From positions 1 to 64,000 of the forward strand of contig JAFRTG010000009.1 of the NCBI GenBank assembly GCA_017427265.1: a stretch of 64,000 bases of DNA. Direction: 5' to 3'. The notes beneath the pieces were generated by a model. It searched no databases, was not told where the DNA came from, and saw nothing but the letters and a program-made list of their open reading frames with translations. The stretch is from Oscillospiraceae bacterium. GTDB taxonomy: Bacteria; Bacillota; Clostridia; Oscillospirales; Ruminococcaceae. Each line of letters starts with the position of its first letter. Within the stretch, counting starts at the first letter, position 1. The position numbers were made by a program, and so were the translations under genes. Of this stretch, positions 36,353-43,960 are shown piece by piece.

Positions 36353-36468
36353 ATGTTTCAGGGCGAGGTGAAAATCCTCACCGGCGGTTAAAGTCCGCGA
36401 GCCGCTTTCGGGCGGCTGAACCGGTGTGATTCCGGTACCGACGGTTACAGTCCGGATGGAAGAAACAG
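36353..36468 (+). promoter_or_regulatory. FMN riboswitch (RFN element)
   Basis: All conserved blocks are present in order: AGGGCGAGGTGAAAATCC, ACCGGCGGTTAAAGTCCGCG, AGCCG...CGGCTGAACCGGTG, GATTCCGGTACCGACGGT, ACAGTCCGGATGGAAGAAAC. P1 is formed by TGTTTC and GAAACA. A terminator stem follows, so FMN binding should switch off ribU transcription. Confidence 0.97.
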
Positions 36469-36520
36469 ATTGCACAACACAGCTGCGGCCTTCCGCCGCG
36501 GATTTCTGCTGTTCAATCCG

Positions 36521-36553
36521 CCCGTGAAACGATCTGTTTCACGGGCGTTTTTC
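36521..36553 (+). terminator. Riboswitch-controlled terminator
   Basis: A 10-bp perfect stem CCCGTGAAAC/GTTTCACGGG, 5-nt loop, followed by CGTTTTTC. It is the expression platform of the FMN riboswitch. Confidence 0.9.
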
Positions 36554-36599
36554 TTCTGAAAGAAGCCGAAATTCTTCAATTCAGAAAGGAAAGATCTCT

Positions 36600-37352
36600 A
36601 TGAAAAAAGCAACTGCTGTTGCACAGGCTGTCCGGGCAGCCGACCGTCTCGCTGCCAACAAGGACCAGCTGAAAAAGCCTGCCGATGCCGCACTCGCCGG
36701 CAGTGCACAGAACCACTCCGCCACCCGCAAGCTCGTGATCCTTGCGCTGCTCTCTGCGCTCGGATTTGTCTCCGCGCTCGTGATCCGGATTCCGGTCATC
36801 AGCTTCCTCAAATATGAGCCGAAGGATATTTTCATCACCTTTGCAGGATTCCTCTACGGACCGCTGGCCGCCGGTGCCTGCGCGATTGTCACATCTGTTC
36901 TGGAGCTTCCGTTCGGCTCGACGGGTCTGGTCGGCATGGTGATGAATATTCTCTCCAGTGCTGCATTTGCCTGCACGGCCTCGCTGATTTACAAGAAGCG
37001 CCGCGATATTTACGGTGCCGCAATCGGCATGGTCTGTGCTGTCGCTGCCATGACCGTCAGCATGCTGCTCTGGAATTATCTGATCTCGCCGCTGTATATG
37101 GGCGTCACCCGCGAGCAGATCGTACCGATGCTGACTTCCATGTTCCTGCCCTTCAATCTGCTGAAGGCCGGTATCAATGCAGCCATTACGCTGGTGCTCT
37201 ACCGTCCGTTCCTGCGGGTGCTGCAGCTCTGCGGCTATCCGGTCGGTGAGCATCTGAACGACAAAAAGTCATCCGTCCTGCTGATGGCCGCAACCGCTGT
37301 CGTCCTGCTCGGCGCGTGTATCGCAGTCGTCATTCTGATGAACCGCGGTTAA
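36600..37352 (+). CDS. ribU: Riboflavin ECF transporter S component RibU
   Basis: 250 residues, six membrane helices. The RibU core ALLSALGFVSALVIRIPVI, FLKYEPKDIFITFAGFLYGP and NYLISPLYMG are the riboflavin-specificity segments. It binds riboflavin and works with a shared EcfA-A'-T energising module encoded elsewhere. The ~40-residue Lys/Ala-rich N-terminal extension is longer than usual. Control by the FMN riboswitch confirms the substrate. Confidence 0.95.
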   Translation: MKKATAVAQAVRAADRLAANKDQLKKPADAALAGSAQNHSATRKLVILALLSALGFVSALVIRIPVISFLKYEPKDIFITFAGFLYGPLAAGACAIVTSVLELPFGSTGLVGMVMNILSSAAFACTASLIYKKRRDIYGAAIGMVCAVAAMTVSMLLWNYLISPLYMGVTREQIVPMLTSMFLPFNLLKAGINAAITLVLYRPFLRVLQLCGYPVGEHLNDKKSSVLLMAATAVVLLGACIAVVILMNRG

Positions 37353-37353
37353 G

Positions 37354-38052
37354 CTACAGCACGCCGCTGCTTTCCGCATAGGCCGCACGCAGAACGGAAA
37401 GCGCCCGTTTTTCAATCCGTGAGACATACGACCGGCTGATGCCGAGCGAATCTGCAACCTCCCGCTGTGTCTGCGCCGGATACCCGAACAGCCCGTAGCG
37501 GTGCGCGATCACATTCCATTCGCGTTCATCCAGCCGCGTCTGCAAAAAATGATACAGCTGCTTTTCCTGCACGGACTGCTCCACCTGCGCTTCCAGATCC
37601 CCGCCGTCCGGCATGATATCCAGCAGTGTCAGCGCATTTCCGTCTTTGTCATATTCCAGAGGATCGTCGAAGAATACTTCTCCGGCGGTCTTCTTTTTTG
37701 CGCGGTAATGCATCAGAATTTCATTCTCGATGCAGCGGCTCGCATAGGTTGCAAAGCGCGCCCCCTTTTCCGGCCGGAACGACGACACCGCCTTGATGAG
37801 CCCAAGCGTTCCGATCGAGATCAGCTCTTCCTGCTCCCGTTCCGGCGAATAGAACTTTTTTGTCATATGCGCAACCAGCCGCAGATTGTGCGAAATCAAT
37901 TTCTGGCGCGCTGCATCGTCGCCCTCTGCGAGCTGCCGCAGACATTCCTCCTCCTGTGCGCGAGTCAGCGGCGGCGGAAAAGCCGCAGTATGATCGACAT
38001 GCAGCAGAAAAAATGTCATCTGTCCGAATATGCCCGATAGAATCCCCAGCAT
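37354..38052 (-). CDS. sigK: Sporulation sigma factor SigK (with pro-sequence)
   Basis: 232 residues from an ATG 9 nt after AAGGAGG. The first ~20 residues (MLGILSGIFGQMTFFLLHV) match the hydrophobic pro-sequence of B. subtilis pro-sigma-K, followed by AFPPPLTRAQEEECLRQL. Region 2 is HNLRLVAHMTKKF...LISIGTLGLIKAV...ATYASRCIENEILMHYR. Region 4 is TQREVADSLGISRSYVSRIE. SigK drives late mother-cell transcription in spore formation. The gene is uninterrupted here (no skin element). It lies 60 bp below a ClpC-like gene and ends almost against ribU. Confidence 0.92.
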   Translation of the reverse strand: MLGILSGIFGQMTFFLLHVDHTAAFPPPLTRAQEEECLRQLAEGDDAARQKLISHNLRLVAHMTKKFYSPEREQEELISIGTLGLIKAVSSFRPEKGARFATYASRCIENEILMHYRAKKKTAGEVFFDDPLEYDKDGNALTLLDIMPDGGDLEAQVEQSVQEKQLYHFLQTRLDEREWNVIAHRYGLFGYPAQTQREVADSLGISRSYVSRIEKRALSVLRAAYAESSGVL

Positions 38053-38112
38053 TGCATACACCCTCCTTGTTCAGAGCATATGCGGCGCACAGCGCATACA
38101 TGACATTCTGCG

Positions 38113-40386
38113 TTATAAATCGTCCCGCAAGGATGTCTGTTTCTCCCCCAGCGGGAGACCGGATTCCACCTGCAGCACGCCGTCCCGCACACAGAGCTGA
38201 CGGTTTCCTGTCCTGCGCCGCAGCAGACTGTCTGCCAGCAGCGGCTCCGCATACTGCGTCAGCGCTGTCCGGATTGCACGGGCACCGCCGCGGGCTGTAT
38301 CCGCCTGTGCAATCAGAAGCTGCTCTGCTTCCGGCGTCCATGTCAGGGCAGTGCCGCATTCCGCTGCACGCGACGCAAGATCCTGCAGCTGAAGCCGTGC
38401 AATCTGCGTGAAATCCGTGCCGTTCAGCTTCCGGAATACAATCGCCGCATCGAGCCGGTGCAGCAGTTCCGGCTTGACGTTTTTCCGCAGTACCTGCAGC
38501 AGCATCTCACGCTGCGCAGACTCCGTTTCCGAACGGTCTGCAAAGCCGATCACGCCGGTCTGCAGCTGCTCTGCACCAAGATTGGAGGTCAGAATCAGCA
38601 GACACTCCGAGAAATCCGCCCGGAGCCCCGTGCCGTCCGTCAGAGAACCCTCCTCCAGAATCTGCAGCAGCAGTGAGAGAATATCCGGATGCGCCTTTTC
38701 CATCTCATCAAACAGAATCAAACTGCATGGCGAACGGCGCACACGCTCCGCAAGCGTCTGTCCCTCACTGTAGCCGACATAACCGGGCGGCGCACCGATC
38801 AGCCGGGACGCCGTGTGCTTTTCCATATATTCGCTCATGTCAATCCGGATGCAGCTGCCGCCGTATAATTCATCTGCGATGCATTTGGCAAGCTCTGTTT
38901 TGCCGATGCCGGTCGCACCGAGGAACAGAAACGCGCCGACCGGTCTGCCGGGTCTGCGCAAACCTGCACGGCTCCGGCGAATCGCACGGGAAACCGCCGT
39001 GATTGCTTCATCCTGCCCGATGACGCGCTTGCGCAGCGTTTCCTCCAGACGGAGCAGTCGCTCCGCCTCCGGCTCGGTCAGTGTCGCCGCCGGTATTCCG
39101 GTTTTGGCGGAAACGGTCTGCTCAATATCCTTCCTGCAAACTGCCGGATGCGTCTCCGCATCCGCATACTCCGTCAGCCGCTTGGCAGCACAGGCCTCAT
39201 CCAGCAGGTCAAGCGCCTTATCCGGCAGCGCACGGTCATGCAGATAGCGTACCGAATACTGTACAGCAGCCTGAATCGCCTCCGGCTGAATCTCCACATG
39301 ATGAAATGTCTCGTATTTTCTGCGCAAACCGTGCAGCATGGCAGCTGCATCCGCGGCATCCGGCTCCGGAACGGAAACCGGCTGAAATCTCCGTGCCAGA
39401 GCCGCATCCTTTTCAATGTCGCGGCGGTATTCCGCCTCCGTTGTCGCGCCGATAATCTGCAGCTCGCCGCGTGCAAGACGGGGCTTGAGAATATTGGCCG
39501 CGTCGATCGCGCCCTCCGCCGCGCCGGTTCCCGTAATCATGTGCAGCTCGTCAATAAACAGGATCAGCTCAGGGGCGGCAGCCGCCTCATCCATACATGC
39601 CTTGAGCCGCTCCTCAAAATCGCCGCGGTATTTGGCACCCGCAAGCAGAGCAGTCAGATCAAGCGCAAGAATCGCCCTGCCTGCAAGCACCGCCGGAACC
39701 TCGCCGCGCAGAATCTGCTGTGCAAGCCCCTCAACGATCGCTGTCTTTCCGACACCGGCAGGGCCGGTCAGAACCGGATTGTTCTTTGTCCGCCGCAGCA
39801 GAATCTGCATCAGCTCACGCAGTTCGCGCTTGCGGCCGATCAGCGGATCAAACTGCCCGGCTGTCAGCGGATCAGTCATATGCCGCGCATACTTAGCAAG
39901 CGCCGGACAGGCCTTACGGTCAAACTGCGGAAATCCCGGCTCCGGATCATCCGGCTGCTGCCCGCAGGCTGCATACAGCAGATCCAGCGAGATGCCCATA
40001 CCCCGCAGCAGAACGGATGCCCCGCAGTGCGCATCCTCAAGGATGGCACGCAGCAGACCTTCTGTACTGACAGGCTGTTCGGGTTTGCCGCACGCTGTCC
40101 GCTGATGCTCTGCACGCAGCAGAATCCGCCGCAGTGCCGGTGTATATGCGTCCTCGCTCAGATGTGACGGTGCAGCCGTGCCGAGCTCCTGCAGAACCGC
40201 CTGCTGAAACCGCTGCAGCGAGACACGGTGCGTCCGCAGAATCGCCGCGCCGACATTGCTGCCGTCCTTCAGCATCGCCAGAATCAGATGCTCACTGCCC
40301 ACAAAGCTGTGGCCGAGCGATTCCGCTTCCTTCCGCGCACGGCTGATAATCCCGCCGGCCTTCTGCGTATAAAATGCATTCTGCAA
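38113..40386 (-). CDS. ClpC-like AAA+ unfoldase
   Basis: 757 residues. An N-terminal Clp-N repeat domain (SLGHSFVGSEHLILAMLKDG) is followed by AAA-1 (TGPAGVGKTAIVEG, LILFIDELHMITG) and AAA-2 (FLGATGIGKTELAKC, SLILFDEMEKAHPD). VIGFADRS is the IGF loop that docks ClpP, so it feeds a protease. The UVR-containing middle domain of true ClpC is missing (only ~40 residues join the AAA domains). It is therefore a shortened ClpA/ClpC relative. The start is TTG, 7 nt after CGGAGGG. It sits upstream of sigK, and a role in sporulation is possible. Confidence 0.88.
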   Translation of the reverse strand: MQNAFYTQKAGGIISRARKEAESLGHSFVGSEHLILAMLKDGSNVGAAILRTHRVSLQRFQQAVLQELGTAAPSHLSEDAYTPALRRILLRAEHQRTACGKPEQPVSTEGLLRAILEDAHCGASVLLRGMGISLDLLYAACGQQPDDPEPGFPQFDRKACPALAKYARHMTDPLTAGQFDPLIGRKRELRELMQILLRRTKNNPVLTGPAGVGKTAIVEGLAQQILRGEVPAVLAGRAILALDLTALLAGAKYRGDFEERLKACMDEAAAAPELILFIDELHMITGTGAAEGAIDAANILKPRLARGELQIIGATTEAEYRRDIEKDAALARRFQPVSVPEPDAADAAAMLHGLRRKYETFHHVEIQPEAIQAAVQYSVRYLHDRALPDKALDLLDEACAAKRLTEYADAETHPAVCRKDIEQTVSAKTGIPAATLTEPEAERLLRLEETLRKRVIGQDEAITAVSRAIRRSRAGLRRPGRPVGAFLFLGATGIGKTELAKCIADELYGGSCIRIDMSEYMEKHTASRLIGAPPGYVGYSEGQTLAERVRRSPCSLILFDEMEKAHPDILSLLLQILEEGSLTDGTGLRADFSECLLILTSNLGAEQLQTGVIGFADRSETESAQREMLLQVLRKNVKPELLHRLDAAIVFRKLNGTDFTQIARLQLQDLASRAAECGTALTWTPEAEQLLIAQADTARGGARAIRTALTQYAEPLLADSLLRRRTGNRQLCVRDGVLQVESGLPLGEKQTSLRDDL

Positions 40387-40576
40387 ATGCCATCCCTCCG
40401 AATCCGTTGTGCTGTTGATACTATATGCGGGTGTATTCCGTTTTACCCGCTGCTGTCACACAATCTCCGCTGACGCATATCATGAGACTAGGAAGCGGAA
40501 CACCGCTTCCGTAAGAAACGCCCCGCGATCCGGACGCGGCGCACCGAATACATGTCATGATAAAGGAGTGCTGACT

Positions 40577-40696
40577 ATGTGCGGTAACGATTGCAACAGC
40601 TTCTGGTGGATTATCATTCTGATTCTTCTGTTCTCCATGTTCTGCAATAACGGCTGCGGCTGCAACAACGGCTGCAACAACGGCTGCGGCTGCTGA
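40577..40696 (+). CDS. Small Cys/Asn/Gly-rich membrane peptide
   Basis: 39 residues: MCGNDCNSFWWIIILILLFS forms one membrane helix, and the rest is CNNGCGC repeats with eight cysteines in all. AAAGGAG precedes the ATG by 9 nt and a strong terminator follows. The composition recalls small spore-coat or inner-spore-membrane peptides, and it lies between two sporulation genes (sigK-clp and spoIIR). I recognise no named family. Confidence 0.7.
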   Translation: MCGNDCNSFWWIIILILLFSMFCNNGCGCNNGCNNGCGC

Positions 40697-40698
40697 TC

Positions 40699-41373
40699 TC
40701 AGCGCTGCACATCCGAGATCCCGCTTCTCCCCTCCGGAGAAGCGGGATTTTCCGTTTCCGGAAAACAGCTGCGGATCCGGCGCACGGCAGCCCGCACGGC
40801 ATCGACACATTTCAGCCTCACCTCATACCGCTCAGGTTCCGCCGCAAGCTCCGCTGAGTCCGGCGGCAGAACACCGTCCGGAAATCCGCATGATTCCGCG
40901 CCGGCTGCTGCCGGAATGCAAAGAGCCGGATACATCACACACCACCAGTTCTGTCCGGCCGCCGAACCGATCTCCACGCGCAATGCCTGATATGTTCCGG
41001 CCGGAAGCGTCAGGTCACCGTAGCTGCGCGCCGGGAAATCCGCCGCACTGAACGACACCTTCACCGAATCGCTGCAGCCTGCTTTCAGCAGCGTCTCCTC
41101 CGCAGTCTTTTGTATCTGCGGAAGCGCAGCTTTGATTGCTTCACAGCCCGCGGTAAAATCCGCTTTCTCCGGAATCCACCTGCCGGACTGCTGCAAAACA
41201 GCATCCCGCACCAGCAGCTTCTGCGTCTGATCCGCTGTCGAATCCGAATCCGCCAGAATATGCAGCCGGATGACACTGTGCTCAAGTCCTTCCAGCGCAT
41301 GTTCGGTGCCGGAAAGTGAAGCCGCCGCCCCTGCCAGCAGCAGAAGCAGCAGCATTCGGATTGCCTGTTTCAT
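40699..41373 (-). CDS. spoIIR: Stage II sporulation protein R
   Basis: 224 residues from the ATG after GGGAGG. Signal peptide MKQAIRMLLLLLLAGAAASL, then SpoIIR motifs VIRLHILADSDSTADQTQKL, YGDLTLPAGTYQALRVEIG and GQNWWCVMYPALC. The forespore secretes it to trigger SpoIIGA processing of pro-sigma-E. Its last 17 codons overlap, on the other strand, the terminator hairpin of the small Cys-rich gene, so the two genes converge. Confidence 0.93.
   Translation of the reverse strand: MKQAIRMLLLLLLAGAAASLSGTEHALEGLEHSVIRLHILADSDSTADQTQKLLVRDAVLQQSGRWIPEKADFTAGCEAIKAALPQIQKTAEETLLKAGCSDSVKVSFSAADFPARSYGDLTLPAGTYQALRVEIGSAAGQNWWCVMYPALCIPAAAGAESCGFPDGVLPPDSAELAAEPERYEVRLKCVDAVRAAVRRIRSCFPETENPASPEGRSGISDVQR
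40718..40748 (+). terminator. Terminator within the 3' end of spoIIR
   Basis: A 12-bp stem ATCCCGCTTCTC with its complement is followed by TTTTCC on the plus strand. It ends the small Cys-rich gene while being translated on the minus strand as part of SpoIIR. Confidence 0.8.
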
Positions 41374-41503
41374 ATGCAAAACCTCCCTTTGCTCTGCCCT
41401 GATTATGCTCCGGTCGGACGTATTTATACAAAGAATCTGCACATTTTTTCCATTACATACAGACCTTTGTTTCCGTTGTTTGATAATTCATTCACAATGC
41501 CTA

Positions 41504-41532
41504 TTGCTTTTTTCCGGCAAATCGTGTATAAT
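41504..41532 (+). promoter_or_regulatory. Promoter of fba
   Basis: TTGCTT, 17-nt spacer, TATAAT, 87 bp before the fba start. Confidence 0.75.
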
Positions 41533-41618
41533 GGTAAATGGTGAAATAGGCAGTGAAGTCTCTCTCACCGACACAGCCGGCTGAACCGGCTTCAAAAGGT
41601 TATTAGGAGGAATTATCA

Positions 41619-42482
41619 ATGCTGGTATCTGCAAAAGAAATGCTGAACAAAGCCAGAGACGGCAAGTATGCTGTCGGTCAGTTCAACATCAACAACCTCG
41701 AATGGACAAAAGCAATCCTGCTCACCGCGCAGGAGCTGAACTCCCCTGTGATCCTCGGTGTCTCTGAAGGCGCCGGCAAGTATATGTGCGGCTATACGAC
41801 AGTTGTCGGTATGGTCAAGGGCATGATCAATGAGCTGGGCATCACCGTTCCGGTTGCACTGCATCTCGATCACGGTACCTTCGAGGGCGCAAAGGCCTGC
41901 ATCAACGCCGGCTTCTCGTCCATCATGTTCGACGGTTCTCACTATCCGATCGAGGAGAACATTGCAAAGACCACCGCACTCGTCAACACCTGCGACGTGC
42001 TCGGCATCTCCCTTGAGGCAGAGGTCGGCTCCATCGGCGGCGAGGAAGACGGCGTCATCGGCAGAGGCGAATGCGCCGATCCCGATGAGTGCAAAGCTGT
42101 TGCTGATCTGGGCGTCACAATGCTGGCTGCCGGCATCGGTAATATCCACGGCAAATATCCGGATAACTGGGAAGGCCTCAGCTTTGAGACCCTCGCAGCC
42201 ATCAAGGAGAAGGTCGGAGATATGCCGCTCGTTCTGCACGGCGGTACCGGCATTCCGGACGACATGATCAAGAAGGCAATCTCCCTCGGCGTTGCAAAGA
42301 TCAATGTCAACACCGAGTGCCAGTGGGCTTTCCAGGAAGCAACCAGAAAGTACATCGAAGAGGGCAAGGATCTGCAGGGCAAGGGCTTCGATCCGCGTAA
42401 GCTGCTCGCTCCGGGCTTTGAGGCCATCAAGGCAAAGGTCAAGGAGAAGATGGAGCTCTTCGGTTCTGTCGGCAAGGCTTAA
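41619..42482 (+). CDS. fba: Class II fructose-1,6-bisphosphate aldolase
   Basis: 287 residues. Zinc ligands lie in PVALHLDHGTFEGAKACI and VLHGGTGIPDDMIKKAISLG; EAEVGSIGGEEDG and the phosphate-binding KINVNTECQ are typical of the class II FbaA/GatY group. It splits fructose bisphosphate in glycolysis. A tagatose-bisphosphate aldolase role is possible in this subfamily, but the isolated gene with a strong promoter and AGGAGG favours glycolysis. Confidence 0.92.
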   Translation: MLVSAKEMLNKARDGKYAVGQFNINNLEWTKAILLTAQELNSPVILGVSEGAGKYMCGYTTVVGMVKGMINELGITVPVALHLDHGTFEGAKACINAGFSSIMFDGSHYPIEENIAKTTALVNTCDVLGISLEAEVGSIGGEEDGVIGRGECADPDECKAVADLGVTMLAAGIGNIHGKYPDNWEGLSFETLAAIKEKVGDMPLVLHGGTGIPDDMIKKAISLGVAKINVNTECQWAFQEATRKYIEEGKDLQGKGFDPRKLLAPGFEAIKAKVKEKMELFGSVGKA

Positions 42483-42491
42483 TCATATTGC

Positions 42492-42522
42492 AAAGGCTGT
42501 CCGGTGCACCCGGACAGCCTTT
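42492..42522 (+). terminator. Terminator of fba
   Basis: A 12-bp stem AAGGCTGTCCGG/CCGGACAGCCTT followed by TTTTC. Confidence 0.92.
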
Positions 42523-42528
42523 TTCTGC

Positions 42529-42557
42529 TTGACAAATCTCGCAAAACTTGATATAAT
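42529..42557 (+). promoter_or_regulatory. Promoter of tRNA-Leu
   Basis: Perfect consensus TTGACA, 17-nt spacer, TATAAT, ending 21 bp before the tRNA. Confidence 0.88.
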
Positions 42558-42578
42558 ATTGTTGCGCGTTTCAAAAAA

Positions 42579-42660
42579 GCACCTGTGGCGGAACTGGCAG
42601 ACGCGATGGATTTAGGTTCCATTTCCAACCGGAGTGCAGGTTCAAGTCCTGTCAGGTGCA
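42579..42660 (+). tRNA. tRNA-Leu (anticodon UAG)
   Basis: 82 nt. The acceptor stem is GCACCTG/CAGGTGC with A as discriminator. The anticodon arm is ATGGA-TTTAGGT-TCCAT, giving anticodon TAG. A long type II variable arm and a TTCAAGT T-loop are visible. CCA is not encoded. It has its own promoter and terminator. Confidence 0.96.
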
Positions 42661-42663
42661 TCA

Positions 42664-42699
42664 AGCGGGTTCTCCATACCGGAGAACCCGCTGTTTTTT
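42664..42699 (+). terminator. Terminator of tRNA-Leu
   Basis: A 12-bp stem AGCGGGTTCTCC/GGAGAACCCGCT followed by GTTTTTT. Confidence 0.93.
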
Positions 42700-43210
42700 C
42701 TGCTTTATTTCGGAATCAAAAAATTTTCGCTGTAAAATCATTTGCTTTTTGATGCTCACAATTCTGATGCCGGAGTCTGCACATCCGAAAGCATTTTTCT
42801 GTTCTCCGTCTGATTCATCTGCGATAACTGATTTCACAAAAATCCAAGCAGCGCATCCATACAGTTCGCATATGACAATTTTATTGCATCCGAAGCGGAA
42901 GGCGCAAGATTTTTTGTTCTGATATCTGTTTTCAGTTTTGGGTCATTCCGCGTTTTATGGCACAGCACAGACATTTTCTCGTTTCTGTAAAAAACTCGTG
43001 CTGTTCTTTTCCTGATTCAGTATGATCCTTCTCTATACGCACTGAATTCCATATTGTCCATTTATACCGGCAAGATGATAATAATTCAAAGCCTCCGTCT
43101 GTTTTTATCATAGTATTTGTATATTAAAACATTAACCGTTTCTGTGTGCAAATCCGTGGCATATTTAACATATCCTACACATAAAACAAAACAGAAAACT
43201 ATTTAATGCG
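42700..43210. other. AT-rich intergenic, no gene seen
   Basis: About 500 bp with no ORF having a ribosome binding site. Base composition drops relative to the core genes to the left, marking the beginning of an accessory region. Confidence 0.5.
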
Positions 43211-43260
43211 GAGAATTCCGAAGATATCGGGAGATATCCGGAGAATTCAAGAGATATCGC
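43211..43260 (+). repeat. Five phased 10-bp iterons (operator array)
   Basis: Five head-to-tail units of exactly 10 bp: GAGAATTCCG, AAGATATCGG, GAGATATCCG, GAGAATTCAA, GAGATATCGC. Each holds a GAATTC- or GATATC-type palindromic core. The array ends 33 bp before the -35 of the next promoter, so the units lie on one face of the helix, where an activator could bind cooperatively. Confidence 0.75.
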
Positions 43261-43293
43261 ATCATATTTTATGATAAACGTCATTTTCCGGAA

Positions 43294-43323
43294 TTGACTT
43301 TTGATTCCCTGCCAAGGTATAAT
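43294..43323 (+). promoter_or_regulatory. Promoter of small secreted protein gene
   Basis: TTGACT, 18-nt spacer, TATAAT; the resulting leader is ~100 nt and very AT/CA-rich. Confidence 0.8.
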
Positions 43324-43431
43324 GACGATGCAATTGCAAAGCACATATCCTATTCTTTACACATACACTCCGGACTGTATCACTACATCACATTTACATT
43401 TCACATTACATCGAAAGGAAAGTACATCACA

Positions 43432-43776
43432 ATGAAATTCAAGAAGATTACGACAATCATGCTCGCAGCAGTTGCTGCATTCTCTGCAATCGGCGCAACC
43501 ACCGCAAGCGCAGTAACCGGTTCCTACAATAAGGGTTATTCCCGTTCTCATAACGGCATTGACTTTGTTCAGGGCTGGGGCAAAGCAAGCGGAGACTACT
43601 GGGTCAATTACGGCTACCTCGCAATCAAGGGCGGCGGACAGAACACTGCAACCGGTTCCAGAACCTATAAGATCACCGGCAAGGTTGCTGACTCCGCTTG
43701 CAACTATGGTTACGGTATGATGGAATTCTGCCGCTACTATAACGGCACAGTCTATCACTATGTCCGTGGTCTCTAA
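43432..43776 (+). CDS. Small secreted protein, possible bacteriocin-like
   Basis: 114 residues from the ATG 10 nt after GAAAGGAAAG. A Sec signal peptide (MKFKKITTIMLAAVAAFSAI, cleavage near ASA-VT) leaves ~86 residues rich in Gly, Tyr and Asn (GSYNKGYSRSHNGIDFVQGW, NYGYLAIKGGGQNTATGSRT) with two cysteines. Size, export and composition recall lactococcin 972-type bacteriocins, which also sit beside ABC transporter genes, but no diagnostic motif is present. A structural or adhesin peptide is equally possible. It has its own promoter, operator array and terminator. Confidence 0.65.
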   Translation: MKFKKITTIMLAAVAAFSAIGATTASAVTGSYNKGYSRSHNGIDFVQGWGKASGDYWVNYGYLAIKGGGQNTATGSRTYKITGKVADSACNYGYGMMEFCRYYNGTVYHYVRGL

Positions 43777-43819
43777 TTACAATCAGTCAAACCATTCTTT
43801 TTGACTGACGCATTTCTCA

Positions 43820-43849
43820 GAGGCACTGCAGCATTGACTGCGGTGCCTC
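43820..43849 (+). terminator. Hairpin after secreted protein gene
   Basis: A 12-bp stem GAGGCACTGCAG/CTGCGGTGCCTC with one G-T pair and a 6-nt loop, followed by a T/A-rich stretch. Confidence 0.65.
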
Positions 43850-43960
43850 CGAGTTATATATATTTTTATCACAGCATTACAAACAGATCTTAAACCTTAT
43901 CTTTTTTATCATTTACATATCACCGGCAGTTATTTTTTACTTTATACGGAGGAAAACAAC

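Noticed and set aside
40387-40576. Sigma-K or sigma-E promoter for the Cys-rich peptide
   Set aside because: CATA-like sequences exist but none has a matching -35 at the right spacing.
41374-41460. Sigma-F promoter for spoIIR
   Set aside because: GTATA and GGAGCATAAT are present but only 13 nt apart, and the -10 match is poor.
42700-43210. 88-codon ORF near the tRNA-Leu terminator
   Set aside because: It begins inside the tRNA terminator and has low-complexity AT-driven composition; regarded as chance.
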